Part shown: one piece after another, positions 54,513-63,750 of the stretch
Layout of the letters: every line of letters begins with the position of its first letter
Position numbering within the stretch: position 1 is the first letter of the stretch
Source of the DNA: Sulfitobacter aestuariivivens
GTDB lineage: Bacteria > Pseudomonadota > Alphaproteobacteria > Rhodobacterales > Rhodobacteraceae
NCBI RefSeq assembly: GCF_014763045.1
Contig: NZ_JACTAG010000002.1
Coordinates: 1,426,001 to 1,490,000 of the forward strand
Length of the DNA: 64,000 nucleotides
Direction: 5' to 3'
Position numbers and translations under genes: made by a program
The notes under the pieces: model-generated
Seen by the model: the letters and a program-made list of their open reading frames with translations, nothing else
The model's database searches: none
Told to the model about the DNA's origin: nothing

Positions 54513-55421
54513 ATGAGACGCAAACTTCCGCCCTTTGCCGCAGTGCGCGCCTTCGAGGCAGCGGCCCGGCATCTGTCGTTTGCAAAGGCTGCAGACGAGC
54601 TTTGCCTGACACCGTCTGCGATTAGTCATCAGGTGCGCGCTTTGGAGGAATATCTTGACACCAAGCTGTTCGAGCGCCGCAATAACAGGTTGCAGCTAAC
54701 CCTGACCGGGGATGCATATGCGGGAAAAATGACATCGCTTCTGGATGTATTTGAGGCGAGCACCCTGCATGCCGCCGGAACCACAAGCCAGTCTCTGCGC
54801 GTTCTGTGTACGCCGGGATTTGCAGCGCGCTGGCTTGTGCCAAGACTCGACCGGTTCGTCGAACCTTCGGCAGTGCGACTTCGCGTTTCTGTTGGTGCTC
54901 CATCTACAGATTTTCAGTCAAACGACGCTGACGTTGTCATCGGTTGGGCCGACGATCCCGTTCAGGGTGCTGAGGTCGTGCCCCTGATGCAATCGGGCAG
55001 GTATCCGGTCGCAGCCCCAAGCTTCGTGCGTGCGCAATGCATCAAGACCCCGGAAGACCTGCGCAACGTCACACTGATGCACGACGAAACGATGGATCAA
55101 TGGGCCGAATGGTTCGCTGCGGCCGGCGTAGAACCGCCGGATTTTCCAAGTGGACCTGAGTTTCCGAATTGTGAACTTGCGACATCCGGCGTCGAACAAG
55201 GTCTCGGAGTATCGCTTGCCTACGACATAATGGTGCGCGAGACGGTCAAGTCAGGTCGCCTTGTTCGCCTTTTCGAAGCGGTCACTCTTCCGTTCGTGAT
55301 CTACTCATTCGTGTGTCAACGCAGTCGAGCATCTGAGCCGTTAATTGCTGCATTCCGGGACTTTGTATTCAACGAAGTCGAAGCCGACGGACGGCCGTCG
55401 TTTGCAGTCGTCGCGGAATAG
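54513..55421 (+). CDS. LysR-family (GcvA-like) regulator
   Basis: A 302-residue regulator. The winged helix is at residues 5-65 (LPPFAAVRAFEAAARHLSFAKAADEL, SAISHQVRALEEYLDTKLFERR). The remainder is a periplasmic-binding-like effector domain. Homology resembles the GcvA subgroup. ATG 54513 is chosen; the longer upstream frame starts in the intergenic region shared with 54402. Base composition is AT-richer than the window average. A likely target is the divergent HExxH gene (inference). Confidence 0.87.
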   Translation: MRRKLPPFAAVRAFEAAARHLSFAKAADELCLTPSAISHQVRALEEYLDTKLFERRNNRLQLTLTGDAYAGKMTSLLDVFEASTLHAAGTTSQSLRVLCTPGFAARWLVPRLDRFVEPSAVRLRVSVGAPSTDFQSNDADVVIGWADDPVQGAEVVPLMQSGRYPVAAPSFVRAQCIKTPEDLRNVTLMHDETMDQWAEWFAAAGVEPPDFPSGPEFPNCELATSGVEQGLGVSLAYDIMVRETVKSGRLVRLFEAVTLPFVIYSFVCQRSRASEPLIAAFRDFVFNEVEADGRPSFAVVAE

Positions 55422-55722
55422 TGCGTGTTTTCTGATTGGCAGCGTCGAAAGCGGTCATTGGTTGAGATGCAGCGGATGGCAGCTTCATCCACCAGCCCGA
55501 CCTCTGCAAAATCGCATGCCACGATCCGCGACGCTGGGCTGATGCGCAGGAACGGGTCTTGACCTTCAAGCGTCTGCGACGATCAACACAGGCACACTCC
55601 GCAAAAACCCCGGGACGTCAAACACCCTTCATCCGCGCGGCGGGCGCCATCTGCATCGGCCCCGCCTGTTTCTAACCACAGCATTGCGGCGGCCCTGTCA
55701 CCTGGCCTCAATCGGCCCCGCC
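55422..55722. other. 301-bp gene-free stretch
   Basis: No gene, ribosome site or strong hairpin is seen here. Short open frames on both strands have no start context. It may be a decayed remnant between the LysR gene and the receiver gene. Confidence 0.4.
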
Positions 55723-56205
55723 CTAATTCAGCCGCCCCCGTCTCTGGCGCGCGGCCTTGAGGGCGGCAAAGACATAGCGGGCGTCGAATTCCGACTTGTT
55801 CAACACGTAGTACACCCCGGCCGAGGCCGCCTTTTCCCACATAAACGGCGACGGCCAGTCGCTGACCATGATCACGGGGATCGTCGCCAGCCGGTCATTG
55901 CGCGCCAGTTCCTGTGCGAAATTCGCGCCCAGCCCGTCGGGCAGATTGTTGTCCAGCAAAATCAGGTTAACTTCAGCAGAGCCAAGGATCTCGCGTGCGG
56001 ACCGCAGGGTTGTCGCCGTCCGGATCTGGACCGGCCCCAGCGACCGGTTCAGCACCCGCGACATCTTTTCACTGTCAAATTCGCTGTCTTCGATGATCAG
56101 GCAAGACGCCTGCGCCTGATGCGGCGTCGGAGATGTGGTGGATGGTGTCAGCTGCTGGTGCATGGCCGCCTCGTCTGCAATGGTACCCTTGGAAATGGCA
56201 GACAA
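55723..56205 (-). CDS. Stand-alone response regulator receiver protein
   Basis: A 160-residue protein with one receiver domain from about residue 33. Acidic pocket residues are in CLIIEDSEFDSEK, the phospho-acceptor Asp in LILLDNNLPDGLG, the Ser switch in IMVSDWPS, and the conserved Lys in VLNKSEFDARYV. No output domain follows. A 30-residue low-complexity leader (QQLTPSTTSPTPHQ) precedes it. A partner histidine kinase is not adjacent. A start further downstream cannot be excluded. Confidence 0.87.
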   Translation of the reverse strand: MSAISKGTIADEAAMHQQLTPSTTSPTPHQAQASCLIIEDSEFDSEKMSRVLNRSLGPVQIRTATTLRSAREILGSAEVNLILLDNNLPDGLGANFAQELARNDRLATIPVIMVSDWPSPFMWEKAASAGVYYVLNKSEFDARYVFAALKAARQRRGRLN

Positions 56206-56222
56206 AGTTTAAGATTGGGTTG

Positions 56223-57377
56223 TTAGCGCGGCATCGGGGTGGTGGCCTTGTTGTAGGCTTTCCAGTCGGTGATCTCCGGATAATACATCTGCCGCCAGCG
56301 CCGCACACGCGGGTTCATCAGGCGTTTCCACAGCGGCGGGATCATCGCAACCATTCCCATGATCGGATAGCTATGCGGCAGTTGCGGGGCTTCGTCAGGA
56401 CCGTAGGTCTGCAACACCGGAAACCGGCGGTCGGGCTTGTAGTGATGGTCCGAATGGCGCTGCAGATTGATCAGCAACCAGTTCGACGCCTTGTGCGCCG
56501 CATTCCATGAATGGCGTGGCTGGACGGCCTCGTATTTCCCGTCCCCCAGATGTTTGCGCGTCAGCCCGTAGTGTTCGATGTAGTTGATCAGTTCCAGCTG
56601 CCACACCGCGACCCCGGCCTGCAGAACAAACAGCCCAAGACCAGACCAGCCGCCCAGGGCAACCGCGGCCAGCACGAACACAAGCTGCATCGCCCCGTAC
56701 CGCCAGAAAGGATTGCCAAGGTCGGTCCAGGGCAGATCCTTGCGCGCCAGCATCGCTTTCTCTGCGCGAAAGGCCGACACCAGCGACCCGATCACCGCCC
56801 GCGGATAATAGCGGTGAAACCCCTCGTTATAACGCGCCGTGACAGAATCACGGGGCGTCCCGACATAGCGGTGATGCACCAACAGGTGCTCTGACCGGAA
56901 ATGCGAATACAGAACTGACGCCAGCAGAATATCCGCACACCACCGCTCCAGTTTGTTCTTCTGATGCATCAATTCATGGCTGTAGTTGATCCCAACCGTG
57001 CCCGACATCACGCCAAGCCCGACAAAAAGCCCGATGCGTTCCCATGTGCCCAGATGTTCCGCCTGCGGGGCGTACCAGACCAGCCCCATCACCGTGACGA
57101 TCTGCAAGGGCACCCAGGCGACCGTGATCACCCGGTACCAGAACATGTCCTCTTCCGTCGCCGACAGATCCGCGTTCTCCAGGTTCAATCCGGCCAAGGC
57201 ATCCAGAATGGAAAACAGATACCACGTCATCACCACCAGCAGCAGCACCCACAAGCCGCCCCAAAAGGCCGACACCCACGCCAGCGGGATCAACAGCATC
57301 GACATGTAAAAGGGCAGCGCGCGGCCAAAGCGCGCAAGATCACCGGGCGGAACGGGGGTTGTGGACTGAATGCTCAT
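56223..57377 (-). CDS. alkB: Alkane 1-monooxygenase
   Basis: A 384-residue integral-membrane di-iron hydroxylase that oxidises medium-chain alkanes at the terminal carbon. The eight-His pattern is visible: HELMHQ, EHLLVHHRYVG, and LQRHSDHHYKPDRRF, plus NYIEHYGL. About six membrane helices are present. I chose the start at 57377 (MSIQSTTP). A rubredoxin gene, its usual electron donor, is not adjacent. Transcribed on its own, 17 bp upstream of the receiver gene on the same strand. Confidence 0.94.
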   Translation of the reverse strand: MSIQSTTPVPPGDLARFGRALPFYMSMLLIPLAWVSAFWGGLWVLLLVVMTWYLFSILDALAGLNLENADLSATEEDMFWYRVITVAWVPLQIVTVMGLVWYAPQAEHLGTWERIGLFVGLGVMSGTVGINYSHELMHQKNKLERWCADILLASVLYSHFRSEHLLVHHRYVGTPRDSVTARYNEGFHRYYPRAVIGSLVSAFRAEKAMLARKDLPWTDLGNPFWRYGAMQLVFVLAAVALGGWSGLGLFVLQAGVAVWQLELINYIEHYGLTRKHLGDGKYEAVQPRHSWNAAHKASNWLLINLQRHSDHHYKPDRRFPVLQTYGPDEAPQLPHSYPIMGMVAMIPPLWKRLMNPRVRRWRQMYYPEITDWKAYNKATTPMPR

Positions 57378-57446
57378 CGCCTTGCCTCTGGCTTTGTTGC
57401 CAGAGGTATAGCGCACAAACCGCCCCGCACAAAGCCTGCCGCTGCG

Positions 57447-58514
57447 CTATTTCGTCGCCAGATCAAAGGCCTTGCGCATCACTGTCGGCAGGTCGGATGG
57501 CCGGAACTGACCCCTTGGCACAAATGCGCCCCGCAAAGGGTCTTCTTCGTGATCGACGCGGCCAACGTGAATGGTCAAAAGCAGATGAAAATGCGTGAAG
57601 GTGTGGCGCACATCGCCCGCCAGTACCTGCCAATCCGCGCCGATCGGCGGCGCCGTCTGGGGCAGGGGGTGTGCGCTGTCGACCCACTCCGACCCGGGCC
57701 AGCCCAGCATGCCCCCCAAAAGCCCCTTGTCGGGCCGCGTTTCCAGCAGCCAGGCGCCATCCGCCCTCTGCGCCAGATAGACCACACCGTGCCGCACGGG
57801 TTTGGCTTTCTTCGGGGTCTTCTTTGGCAAATCCGGCGCGGTGCCCGCAGCGCGGGCCGCACAGGGATCACGCCAGGGGCAAATGCCGCAGGCAGGCGAT
57901 CTGGGGCTGCAGATCGTGGCCCCCAGATCCATCACCGCCTGCGCATAGTCACCGGGGCGCAGGTCTGGTGTCAGCGCATCTGCCCGCGCCATCAGTTCCG
58001 GCTTGGCGGCCGGCAAGGGCGTGTGAATGTTGTAAAGCCGCGCTATCACGCGTTCGACATTTCCATCCAGCACGGTGTGGCGCAGATCAAACGCGATCGA
58101 GGCGACGGCAGCAGCAGTATAGGGCCCGATCCCCGGCAGTTTGATCAAGGCGTCATAGTCTGCCGGAAAGGACCCCCCGTGTTCATCGACCACGGTCCGT
58201 GCGCATTTGAGCAGATTGCGCGCCCGCGCGTAATAGCCCAGGCCCGCCCATTCGCCCATGACATCGGCGTCCTCGGCGGCGGCCAGATCCTGCACCCGGG
58301 GCCAGCGCGCCATGAACCGCGTAAAGTAATCGCGCACCGTGGCGACAGTGGTCTGCTGCAACATGATCTCGCTCATCCAGACTGCATAGGGGTCTGACCG
58401 CTGACCGGCTTTGCGCGCTGCGGGGCCCACGCGCCACGGCATCTCGCGGGCATGCACATCGTACCACTCCAGCAGGATCTGCGGCAGGTCGTCTTGGGAA
58501 AGGTTCTCACGCAT
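57447..58514 (-). CDS. mutY: A/G-specific adenine glycosylase MutY
   Basis: A 355-residue base-excision repair enzyme that removes A mispaired with 8-oxoguanine. The helix-hairpin-helix LPGIGPYTAAAVASIAFD and the [4Fe-4S] cluster cysteines (CSPRSPACGICPWRDPC) are intact. The C-terminal Nudix-like domain (VYLAQRADGAWLLETRPDKGLLGGM) recognises oxidised guanine. It is divergent from the DUF721 gene, an arrangement common in Rhodobacterales. Confidence 0.95.
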   Translation of the reverse strand: MRENLSQDDLPQILLEWYDVHAREMPWRVGPAARKAGQRSDPYAVWMSEIMLQQTTVATVRDYFTRFMARWPRVQDLAAAEDADVMGEWAGLGYYARARNLLKCARTVVDEHGGSFPADYDALIKLPGIGPYTAAAVASIAFDLRHTVLDGNVERVIARLYNIHTPLPAAKPELMARADALTPDLRPGDYAQAVMDLGATICSPRSPACGICPWRDPCAARAAGTAPDLPKKTPKKAKPVRHGVVYLAQRADGAWLLETRPDKGLLGGMLGWPGSEWVDSAHPLPQTAPPIGADWQVLAGDVRHTFTHFHLLLTIHVGRVDHEEDPLRGAFVPRGQFRPSDLPTVMRKAFDLATK

Positions 58515-58598
58515 TCTTTATGGCTCGACGGCGTTCACGGGCTGGTGAACCGGGGGTAAACCCTTATGTTAGGTCCAATTGATCCGGGGACCATAGCC

Positions 58599-59108
58599 AT
58601 GCCGCCACGGCGTACCAGTACAAAAGGGTTCAGACGCACCGACAGCCTGCTCAGCGGGCAGATCCGCAAGGCGTCGGAAACCCGTGGCTTTGCCCAATCA
58701 CAGCTGCTGACCAAATGGACCGAGGTCGCAGGCCGTGACATCGCCGCCATCGCCAACCCCGTTGAGGTCAGCTATGGCCGCGGTGGCATGGGCGCGACAC
58801 TGACACTGCTGACCAACGGGGCCAATGCCCCGATGCTGGAAATGCAAAAGGAACAACTGCGCGCCAAGGTCAACGCGGTCTACGGCTACAACGCCATCTC
58901 GCGCATAAGGATCACCCAGACAGCGGCCACAGGCTTTGCCGAAGGCAAGGTCGCCTTCATGCACAAGACGCCCGAGGCCCCCGCAAAAGCCCCTGATCCA
59001 GCGCTGCGGCAAAAAGCAGCAGAAACAGCACGCCCCGTGGCCGACGATGGCCTGCGCTGCGCCCTTGAACGTCTGGGCGAAAATGTATTGAACAGGAACA
59101 AACGCTGA
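58599..59108 (+). CDS. DciA-like DUF721 family protein
   Basis: A 169-residue protein of the DUF721/DciA family, whose members can assist DnaB helicase loading. The conserved core is LLTKWTEVAGRDIAAIANPVEV, and the following segment GATLTLLTNGANAPMLEMQKEQL fits. Its C-terminal 50 residues are disordered. I chose ATG 58599; the upstream frame lies in the intergenic gap shared with mutY. It is 22 bp upstream of the DsbA-like gene, in the same operon. Confidence 0.85.
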   Translation: MPPRRTSTKGFRRTDSLLSGQIRKASETRGFAQSQLLTKWTEVAGRDIAAIANPVEVSYGRGGMGATLTLLTNGANAPMLEMQKEQLRAKVNAVYGYNAISRIRITQTAATGFAEGKVAFMHKTPEAPAKAPDPALRQKAAETARPVADDGLRCALERLGENVLNRNKR

Positions 59109-59130
59109 AAAGCTGACAAAGGAAGACGAC

Positions 59131-59808
59131 ATGAAACGCAGAGATATGATCCTTGGCGGCTTTGCCGTCCTCGGCCTTGGCGGCTGGTACTTCACATCGC
59201 AGACCGGCACCGGCGCGATGCCCAACACCGAACTGCCCGGTGCGGCGAACGCCCAGACCAGCAGCGCCGATGTCGATACCTCCGGGATCGAGGAAATGGT
59301 GCTGGGCAACCCGGACGCGTCAGTGACTGTCATCGAATACGCGTCCTACACCTGCCCGCACTGCGCAAATTTCCACAATGGAAACTACAAGAAGCTCAAG
59401 GCGGATTACATCGACACCGGCAAGATCAAATTCATCTACCGCGAAGTCTATTTTGATCGTCCGGGCCTCTGGGCGTCGATGGTGGCGCGCTGCGGTGGCA
59501 GTGAGAAATTCTTTGGCCTGACCGATCTGCTCTACAAGGGCGAACAAGACTGGAAGCGCGCCGGCTCCCCGGCGGACATTGCGCAGGAACTGGGCCGGAT
59601 CGGACGCCTTGCCGGTCTTGATGGTGACACGCTGGACGCCTGCATGCAGGATCGCGAAAAGGCCGAACAACTGGTCGTGTGGTTTGAACAGAACCGCGAC
59701 GCCGACGGCGTCCAGTCCACGCCCAGCTTTGTCATCAACGGCCAGCTTTATCGCAACATGGACTACCCCGACATGAAAGCCCTGATCGACGCAGAAATCG
59801 GCAGTTGA
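59131..59808 (+). CDS. DsbA-family thiol:disulfide interchange protein
   Basis: A 225-residue exported thioredoxin-fold protein. The leader MKRRDMILGGFAVLGLGGWYF has an RR start and hydrophobic segment (Tat-like or anchor). The active site is CPHC in YTCPHCANFH, and a cis-Pro region (STPSFVINGQLY) is present. It oxidises or isomerises periplasmic cysteines. It is coupled to the CaiB gene by a TGATG overlap. Confidence 0.92.
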   Translation: MKRRDMILGGFAVLGLGGWYFTSQTGTGAMPNTELPGAANAQTSSADVDTSGIEEMVLGNPDASVTVIEYASYTCPHCANFHNGNYKKLKADYIDTGKIKFIYREVYFDRPGLWASMVARCGGSEKFFGLTDLLYKGEQDWKRAGSPADIAQELGRIGRLAGLDGDTLDACMQDREKAEQLVVWFEQNRDADGVQSTPSFVINGQLYRNMDYPDMKALIDAEIGS

Positions 59809-60920
59809 TGGCAGCCCCCCTCGCCGGCCTCAAGGTCATCGAAATGGCCCGGGTGCTGGCAGGCCCCTGGGCGGGCCAGACGCTTAGCGATCTGGGCTGC
59901 GAGGTCATCAAGGTAGAAAGCCCCGCTGGCGATGACACGCGCCAGTGGGGGCCGCCCTTCGTGACGCGAGACGAAGATGTCTCCGCCTCCTACTTCCACT
60001 CGACCAATCGCGGCAAGGCATCGGTCACCATCGACTTTCGCACCGCCGACGGCGTGGCGCGGCTCAAGGACCTGCTGCAGGACGCCGACATCCTGATCGA
60101 GAACTTCAAAACCGGCGGATTGGCGAAATACGGGCTCGACTACGCCAGCCTGCGCGATGAATTTCCGCAGCTGATTTACTGCTCCATCACCGGGTTCGGC
60201 CAGACCGGGCCCTATGCCCACCGCGCAGGCTATGATTTCATCATCCAAGGCATGTCCGGCCTGATGTCCATCACCGGGGAACCCGACCGCCAGCCGCAGA
60301 AGTCCGGCATGGCCATCACCGACATTTTTACCGGCATCTATGCCACCACCGCGATCCTCGCCGCCCTGCACCAGCGCAGCGAAACGGGGCGCGGGCAACA
60401 CATCGACATGGCGCTGCTCGACAGTGCGGTGGCGATCATGGGCAATCAGGCCATGAACTACATGACCACAGGCACGCCCCCTGGCCGTATGGGCAACGCC
60501 CACCCCAACCTCACCCCGTACGAAGTCTTTGCCGCCAGCGATGGCCACCTGATCATCGCCACGGGCAACGATGGTCAATACCAGCGCCTCTGCCGCCTGC
60601 TGGGGCTGGACGACATGGCCGACGCGCCGGAATTTGCCAAAAACGCCGACCGCGTCGCCAACCGCCCCGAGATGATCCGCCGCCTGAACGACGCCACCCG
60701 CCAACGCACCCGCGATGACCTTCTCGCGGCCTGCGAGGCGCACAACGTCCCTGCAGGCCCGATCAACGATCTGGCAGACGTCATGGCAGACCCGCAGGTG
60801 ATCGCGCGCGGCATGCAGATCGACCTGGACGGCGTGCCGGGGCTGCGCTCACCTTTCGTGTTCTCAGACGCCGAACTGGCCCTGCACCGCCCCGCCCCGA
60901 AACTCGGCGAAGACGACTGA
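59808..60920 (+). CDS. CaiB/BaiF family CoA transferase
   Basis: A 370-residue class III CoA transferase. N-terminal LAGLKVIEMARVLAGPWAGQTLSDLGCEV, the catalytic Asp in HIDMALLDSAVA (near 199), and GHLIIATGNDGQY are typical. It moves CoA between acids; the specific pair is not predictable. The ATG at 59808 overlaps the DsbA stop; a TTG three bases earlier is rejected. Confidence 0.93.
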   Translation: MAAPLAGLKVIEMARVLAGPWAGQTLSDLGCEVIKVESPAGDDTRQWGPPFVTRDEDVSASYFHSTNRGKASVTIDFRTADGVARLKDLLQDADILIENFKTGGLAKYGLDYASLRDEFPQLIYCSITGFGQTGPYAHRAGYDFIIQGMSGLMSITGEPDRQPQKSGMAITDIFTGIYATTAILAALHQRSETGRGQHIDMALLDSAVAIMGNQAMNYMTTGTPPGRMGNAHPNLTPYEVFAASDGHLIIATGNDGQYQRLCRLLGLDDMADAPEFAKNADRVANRPEMIRRLNDATRQRTRDDLLAACEAHNVPAGPINDLADVMADPQVIARGMQIDLDGVPGLRSPFVFSDAELALHRPAPKLGEDD

Positions 60921-61235
60921 TCCCGGCCTGCCAAAGGATTGTAAGCGTTGGGTTCTCCAAAAACACAATCGTCAATTTCTCACCCAAATCCCCCTGATCC
61001 CCTGACCTCTGAACGGCACTACGCGACGGTGCATTTCCCGTCACCTTTACCTTTTATTAACAAAACAGAACCGCACGCTGTGTTAATCCAAGGGACGAGG
61101 CTGGATTTCGGTGAAAATACCGACGCAATACCGACGTTATACCGACGCGGTACCGATCTCTGACTCCCCTTGTTTTATGGCGTTAACGCCCGTTTCGCCG
61201 TCCCACCCGTTGCGCAGGCTACCGACCGTTGCGTC
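60921..61235. other. 315-bp gap between convergent genes with tandem repeats
   Basis: No gene is seen. The gap is AT-rich around 61040-61100 (TTTTATTAACAAAAC). It contains the four-copy 11-bp repeat at 61116-61159 and an inverted-repeat-like TTAACA/TGTTAA pair around 61056-61086. Because it lies between convergent genes, a small RNA is possible. Confidence 0.5.
61116..61159 (+). repeat. Four tandem 11-bp repeats (AATACCGACGC type)
   Basis: Units are AATACCGACGC (61116-61126), AATACCGACGT (61127-61137), TATACCGACGC (61138-61148) and GGTACCGATCT (61149-61159). The last is partly decayed. The 11-bp period places each copy on the same face of the helix. Confidence 0.75.
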
Positions 61236-62225
61236 CTAGCCGCGCGGCAGGCGCGCAAGCGCCTCGAAAAGCGCGTTTTCCTCAGCCAGTTTCAGCCGCA
61301 CGGGCAGGGTGATCACCTTTGACCGGAAGCTGGCGGGCAGGCGCACTGCGTCTTTCTCCGTGGTGACCAGTTGCGCCCTTCTGGCGATGGCATCCGCCTC
61401 CAACCGCGCCATCAGCGCCGGGGTCAGCGGCTGATGATCATCCAATGCCTCGCCACGTACCACGTTGGCGCCAAGCCCCTGTAATGAGGCGAAAAACTTC
61501 TCCGGATGCCCGATCCCGGCAAAGGCCAGCACCCGGTGATCCTGCCAGTCCATTCCGGTCATCAGCGGCTCCAGCGATGCGCGCACATGCGGCACCCCGT
61601 CGGGCAGCAGGCCGGGGTCAAAGCCTTGCTGGGCGGCCGCGTCTCCGATGCTCAGCAGCAGATCCGCGCGCGCCAGTCCAACCGCGACGGGCTCGCGCAA
61701 TGGGCCTGCGGGCAGACACAATCCGTTGCCAAATCCCTTGGCCGCGTCCACCACCACGATGGACAGATCATAGGCCACCGCGGGGTTCTGAAACCCGTCA
61801 TCAAAGACGATCACGCTTGCCCCGGCCTCCACTGCCGACCGGGCCCCCGAAGCCCTGTCGCGCGCCACCCAAACCTCTGAAAACGCAGCCAATAATAGGG
61901 GTTCATCGCCAACCTGAGACGCCTTGTGTTTCGCCGGGTCGACCCGCACCGGGCCTTCCAGCGACCCCCCATACCCGCGCGATACAACGTGCGGTTCGTG
62001 AAAAAGACCGCGCAGATACTCGACAACAGCCATGACTGTCGGCGTCTTGCCGGTGCCCCCTGCATTGATGTTGCCGACGCATACCGTCGGCACCTCCAGC
62101 CGCAGCGGTGTCCCCCGCGCCAGCCGCCGCGCCGTGGCAGCCGCATAAACCGCACCAAGCGGCGACAGCGCGCGGGCGCGCAGATCGGGCCGGGGTTTGT
62201 GCCAGAAGGCGGGCGCGCGTTTCAT
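61236..62225 (-). CDS. lpxK: Tetraacyldisaccharide 4'-kinase
   Basis: A 329-residue inner-membrane-associated kinase that phosphorylates the 4' position of the lipid A precursor. The P-loop is [17 protein letters not shown] (about 51-67). [19 protein letters not shown] and VFDDGFQNP are typical. It is coupled to waaA (ATGA), forming the end of a lipid A/core operon. Confidence 0.94.
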   Translation of the reverse strand: MKRAPAFWHKPRPDLRARALSPLGAVYAAATARRLARGTPLRLEVPTVCVGNINAGGTGKTPTVMAVVEYLRGLFHEPHVVSRGYGGSLEGPVRVDPAKHKASQVGDEPLLLAAFSEVWVARDRASGARSAVEAGASVIVFDDGFQNPAVAYDLSIVVVDAAKGFGNGLCLPAGPLREPVAVGLARADLLLSIGDAAAQQGFDPGLLPDGVPHVRASLEPLMTGMDWQDHRVLAFAGIGHPEKFFASLQGLGANVVRGEALDDHQPLTPALMARLEADAIARRAQLVTTEKDAVRLPASFRSKVITLPVRLKLAEENALFEALARLPRG

Positions 62226-63451
62226 GTGTTTCCTGCCCGTTCATCAAGCATCGTCTGAACCAGTGCGACCACCTTATCCGTCAAATCCGCCCCTTGCGAG
62301 ATCACATCCCACCCCGCATGTGCCATCGTCGCCGCCTGATCGGGCGCGATCAACCTTGATACTGCCGTACCAAGCGCAGGCGCATCATTGACGATCCGCG
62401 CGGCCCCTGCCGCCGCCAGACGGCTGTAGGACGGCAGAAAGCTCCGCACCTTAGGCCCATAAAGCACAGCTGATCCAAGGGCCGCCGCCTCAAGCGGATC
62501 GCATCCCCCTTTGTCCGGCACAAGCGAAGACCCCAGAAAGGACACCGGTGCCACCCGGTAAAACAAGCCCCGGTCGGCGGGATCTGCGGTCAGCATCACC
62601 TGGGTTGCGTCATCCGGTTCTTCCCCGTCGTCCCAAAAGATGACATCCAGACCCTGTTCAGCCACCTGATCGGCAGTGGGCAAAAGCTGGTCGCTCTCAG
62701 CTGGACCAAGGATCAGCAGCAACCGATGCGACAGGCGCAGCGCCTGTCTGTGCGCGGACAGCACGATCTGCACTTCATCCGGCTCTACCCTTGCGGCAAA
62801 CCACACCGGGCGCCCGCCCAATGACTCTGAAAGATCAGACAGATCACTGTCATCGCAGGGCAAGGCCTGCCCGCCCGCCAGCAATGGCGATGTGACCTCG
62901 ATCTTGCGCGGCGCCAGCCCCAGTTGGGCCAGCCGCTTCTGACCTGCCGCTGACCGGGCGAACACGTGTGAAAAGGTGCCCAGCAACTTGCGCGTCAGTT
63001 CCGGCAGCCAGCGATCGCGTCGGCCATCATACCCCTTGGCATCGGCGTCTATCAGCATCAGCGGGCAGTCCCGGTCGGCGGCGTCCAGTATCAGATTGGG
63101 GCGCAGACCGCCCCAGACCCAAACCCCCAGATCAGGTGCCCAGTGATCAAGAAACGCCGTCACAGCCTCGGGGTGTTCGCTGGGCGCATGCTGTGCGATC
63201 AAGACCTGTTCGGGCTGTTCTCGCAACACCGGCACGGGGTCCGTCCCTGGCACTGTGATCAGGACGCTCACATCGCCGCGGGTCGCACAGATCCTCCGCG
63301 CAAGGTCCTCTACCGCGATCAGCGATCCTGCCTCGCCTGCATGTATCCACACCAGCTCTCCGACGGGGCGCGCGACATCGGGCGCTGCAGTCAACGCCTC
63401 GCGCCGCCGGGTCAACGCCCGGTACGCCGTCAGCCCCAGCGACCGCGCCAT
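62222..63451 (-). CDS. waaA: 3-deoxy-D-manno-octulosonic acid transferase
   Basis: A 409-residue glycosyltransferase that adds Kdo to lipid IVA. The N-terminal [14 protein letters not shown] region carries the WaaA catalytic Glu, and [21 protein letters not shown] is a typical donor-binding stretch near the C-terminus. Sequence is somewhat divergent, lacking a clear N-terminal anchor, but genomic position with lpxK supports the call. It lies between DUF4170 and lpxK. Confidence 0.9.
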   Translation of the reverse strand: MARSLGLTAYRALTRRREALTAAPDVARPVGELVWIHAGEAGSLIAVEDLARRICATRGDVSVLITVPGTDPVPVLREQPEQVLIAQHAPSEHPEAVTAFLDHWAPDLGVWVWGGLRPNLILDAADRDCPLMLIDADAKGYDGRRDRWLPELTRKLLGTFSHVFARSAAGQKRLAQLGLAPRKIEVTSPLLAGGQALPCDDSDLSDLSESLGGRPVWFAARVEPDEVQIVLSAHRQALRLSHRLLLILGPAESDQLLPTADQVAEQGLDVIFWDDGEEPDDATQVMLTADPADRGLFYRVAPVSFLGSSLVPDKGGCDPLEAAALGSAVLYGPKVRSFLPSYSRLAAAGAARIVNDAPALGTAVSRLIAPDQAATMAHAGWDVISQGADLTDKVVALVQTMLDERAGNT

Positions 63452-63457
63452 GGTGGG

Positions 63458-63700
63458 TTATCCCAGCTCTTCGGTCGAAGACGCCGCTGCCTCTTCATCG
63501 CGCAGGCGGTGAAGGTGAGCGATGAAGTAACGCATATGCGCGTTGTCCACTGTCCGCTGTGCCTCACTTTTCCAGGCGTCATAGGCTGCCTGATAGTTGG
63601 GAAAAATCCCGACGATATGAATGTCATCAACGTTCTTGAAGGCCGTTTCGGTCGGCGTGACAAGTTCTCCGCCAAAGACAAGGTGAAGGCGTTGGGTCAT
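63458..63700 (-). CDS. DUF4170 family protein
   Basis: An 80-residue protein starting MTQRLHLVFGGEL, followed by IHIVGIFPNYQAAYDAWKSEAQ and a C-terminal helix rich in Arg and Glu. It matches the alphaproteobacterial DUF4170 pattern, of unknown function, often found next to waaA. It lies 6 bp from waaA and 50 bp after the cysQ-like gene. Confidence 0.85.
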   Translation of the reverse strand: MTQRLHLVFGGELVTPTETAFKNVDDIHIVGIFPNYQAAYDAWKSEAQRTVDNAHMRYFIAHLHRLRDEEAAASSTEELG

Positions 63701-63750
63701 GGGCGCATCCTATTCCAAAGGTTCCCATCTTGGGTATCAGATAGGGTCCG

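Noticed and set aside
56964-58397. A 477-codon antisense frame spanning alkB and mutY
   Set aside because: Both minus-strand genes have complete catalytic motifs; a single opposite gene over both would be implausible.
61116-61159. The 11-bp tandem repeats as a CRISPR array
   Set aside because: Units are contiguous with no spacers and too short; no cas gene is in the window.
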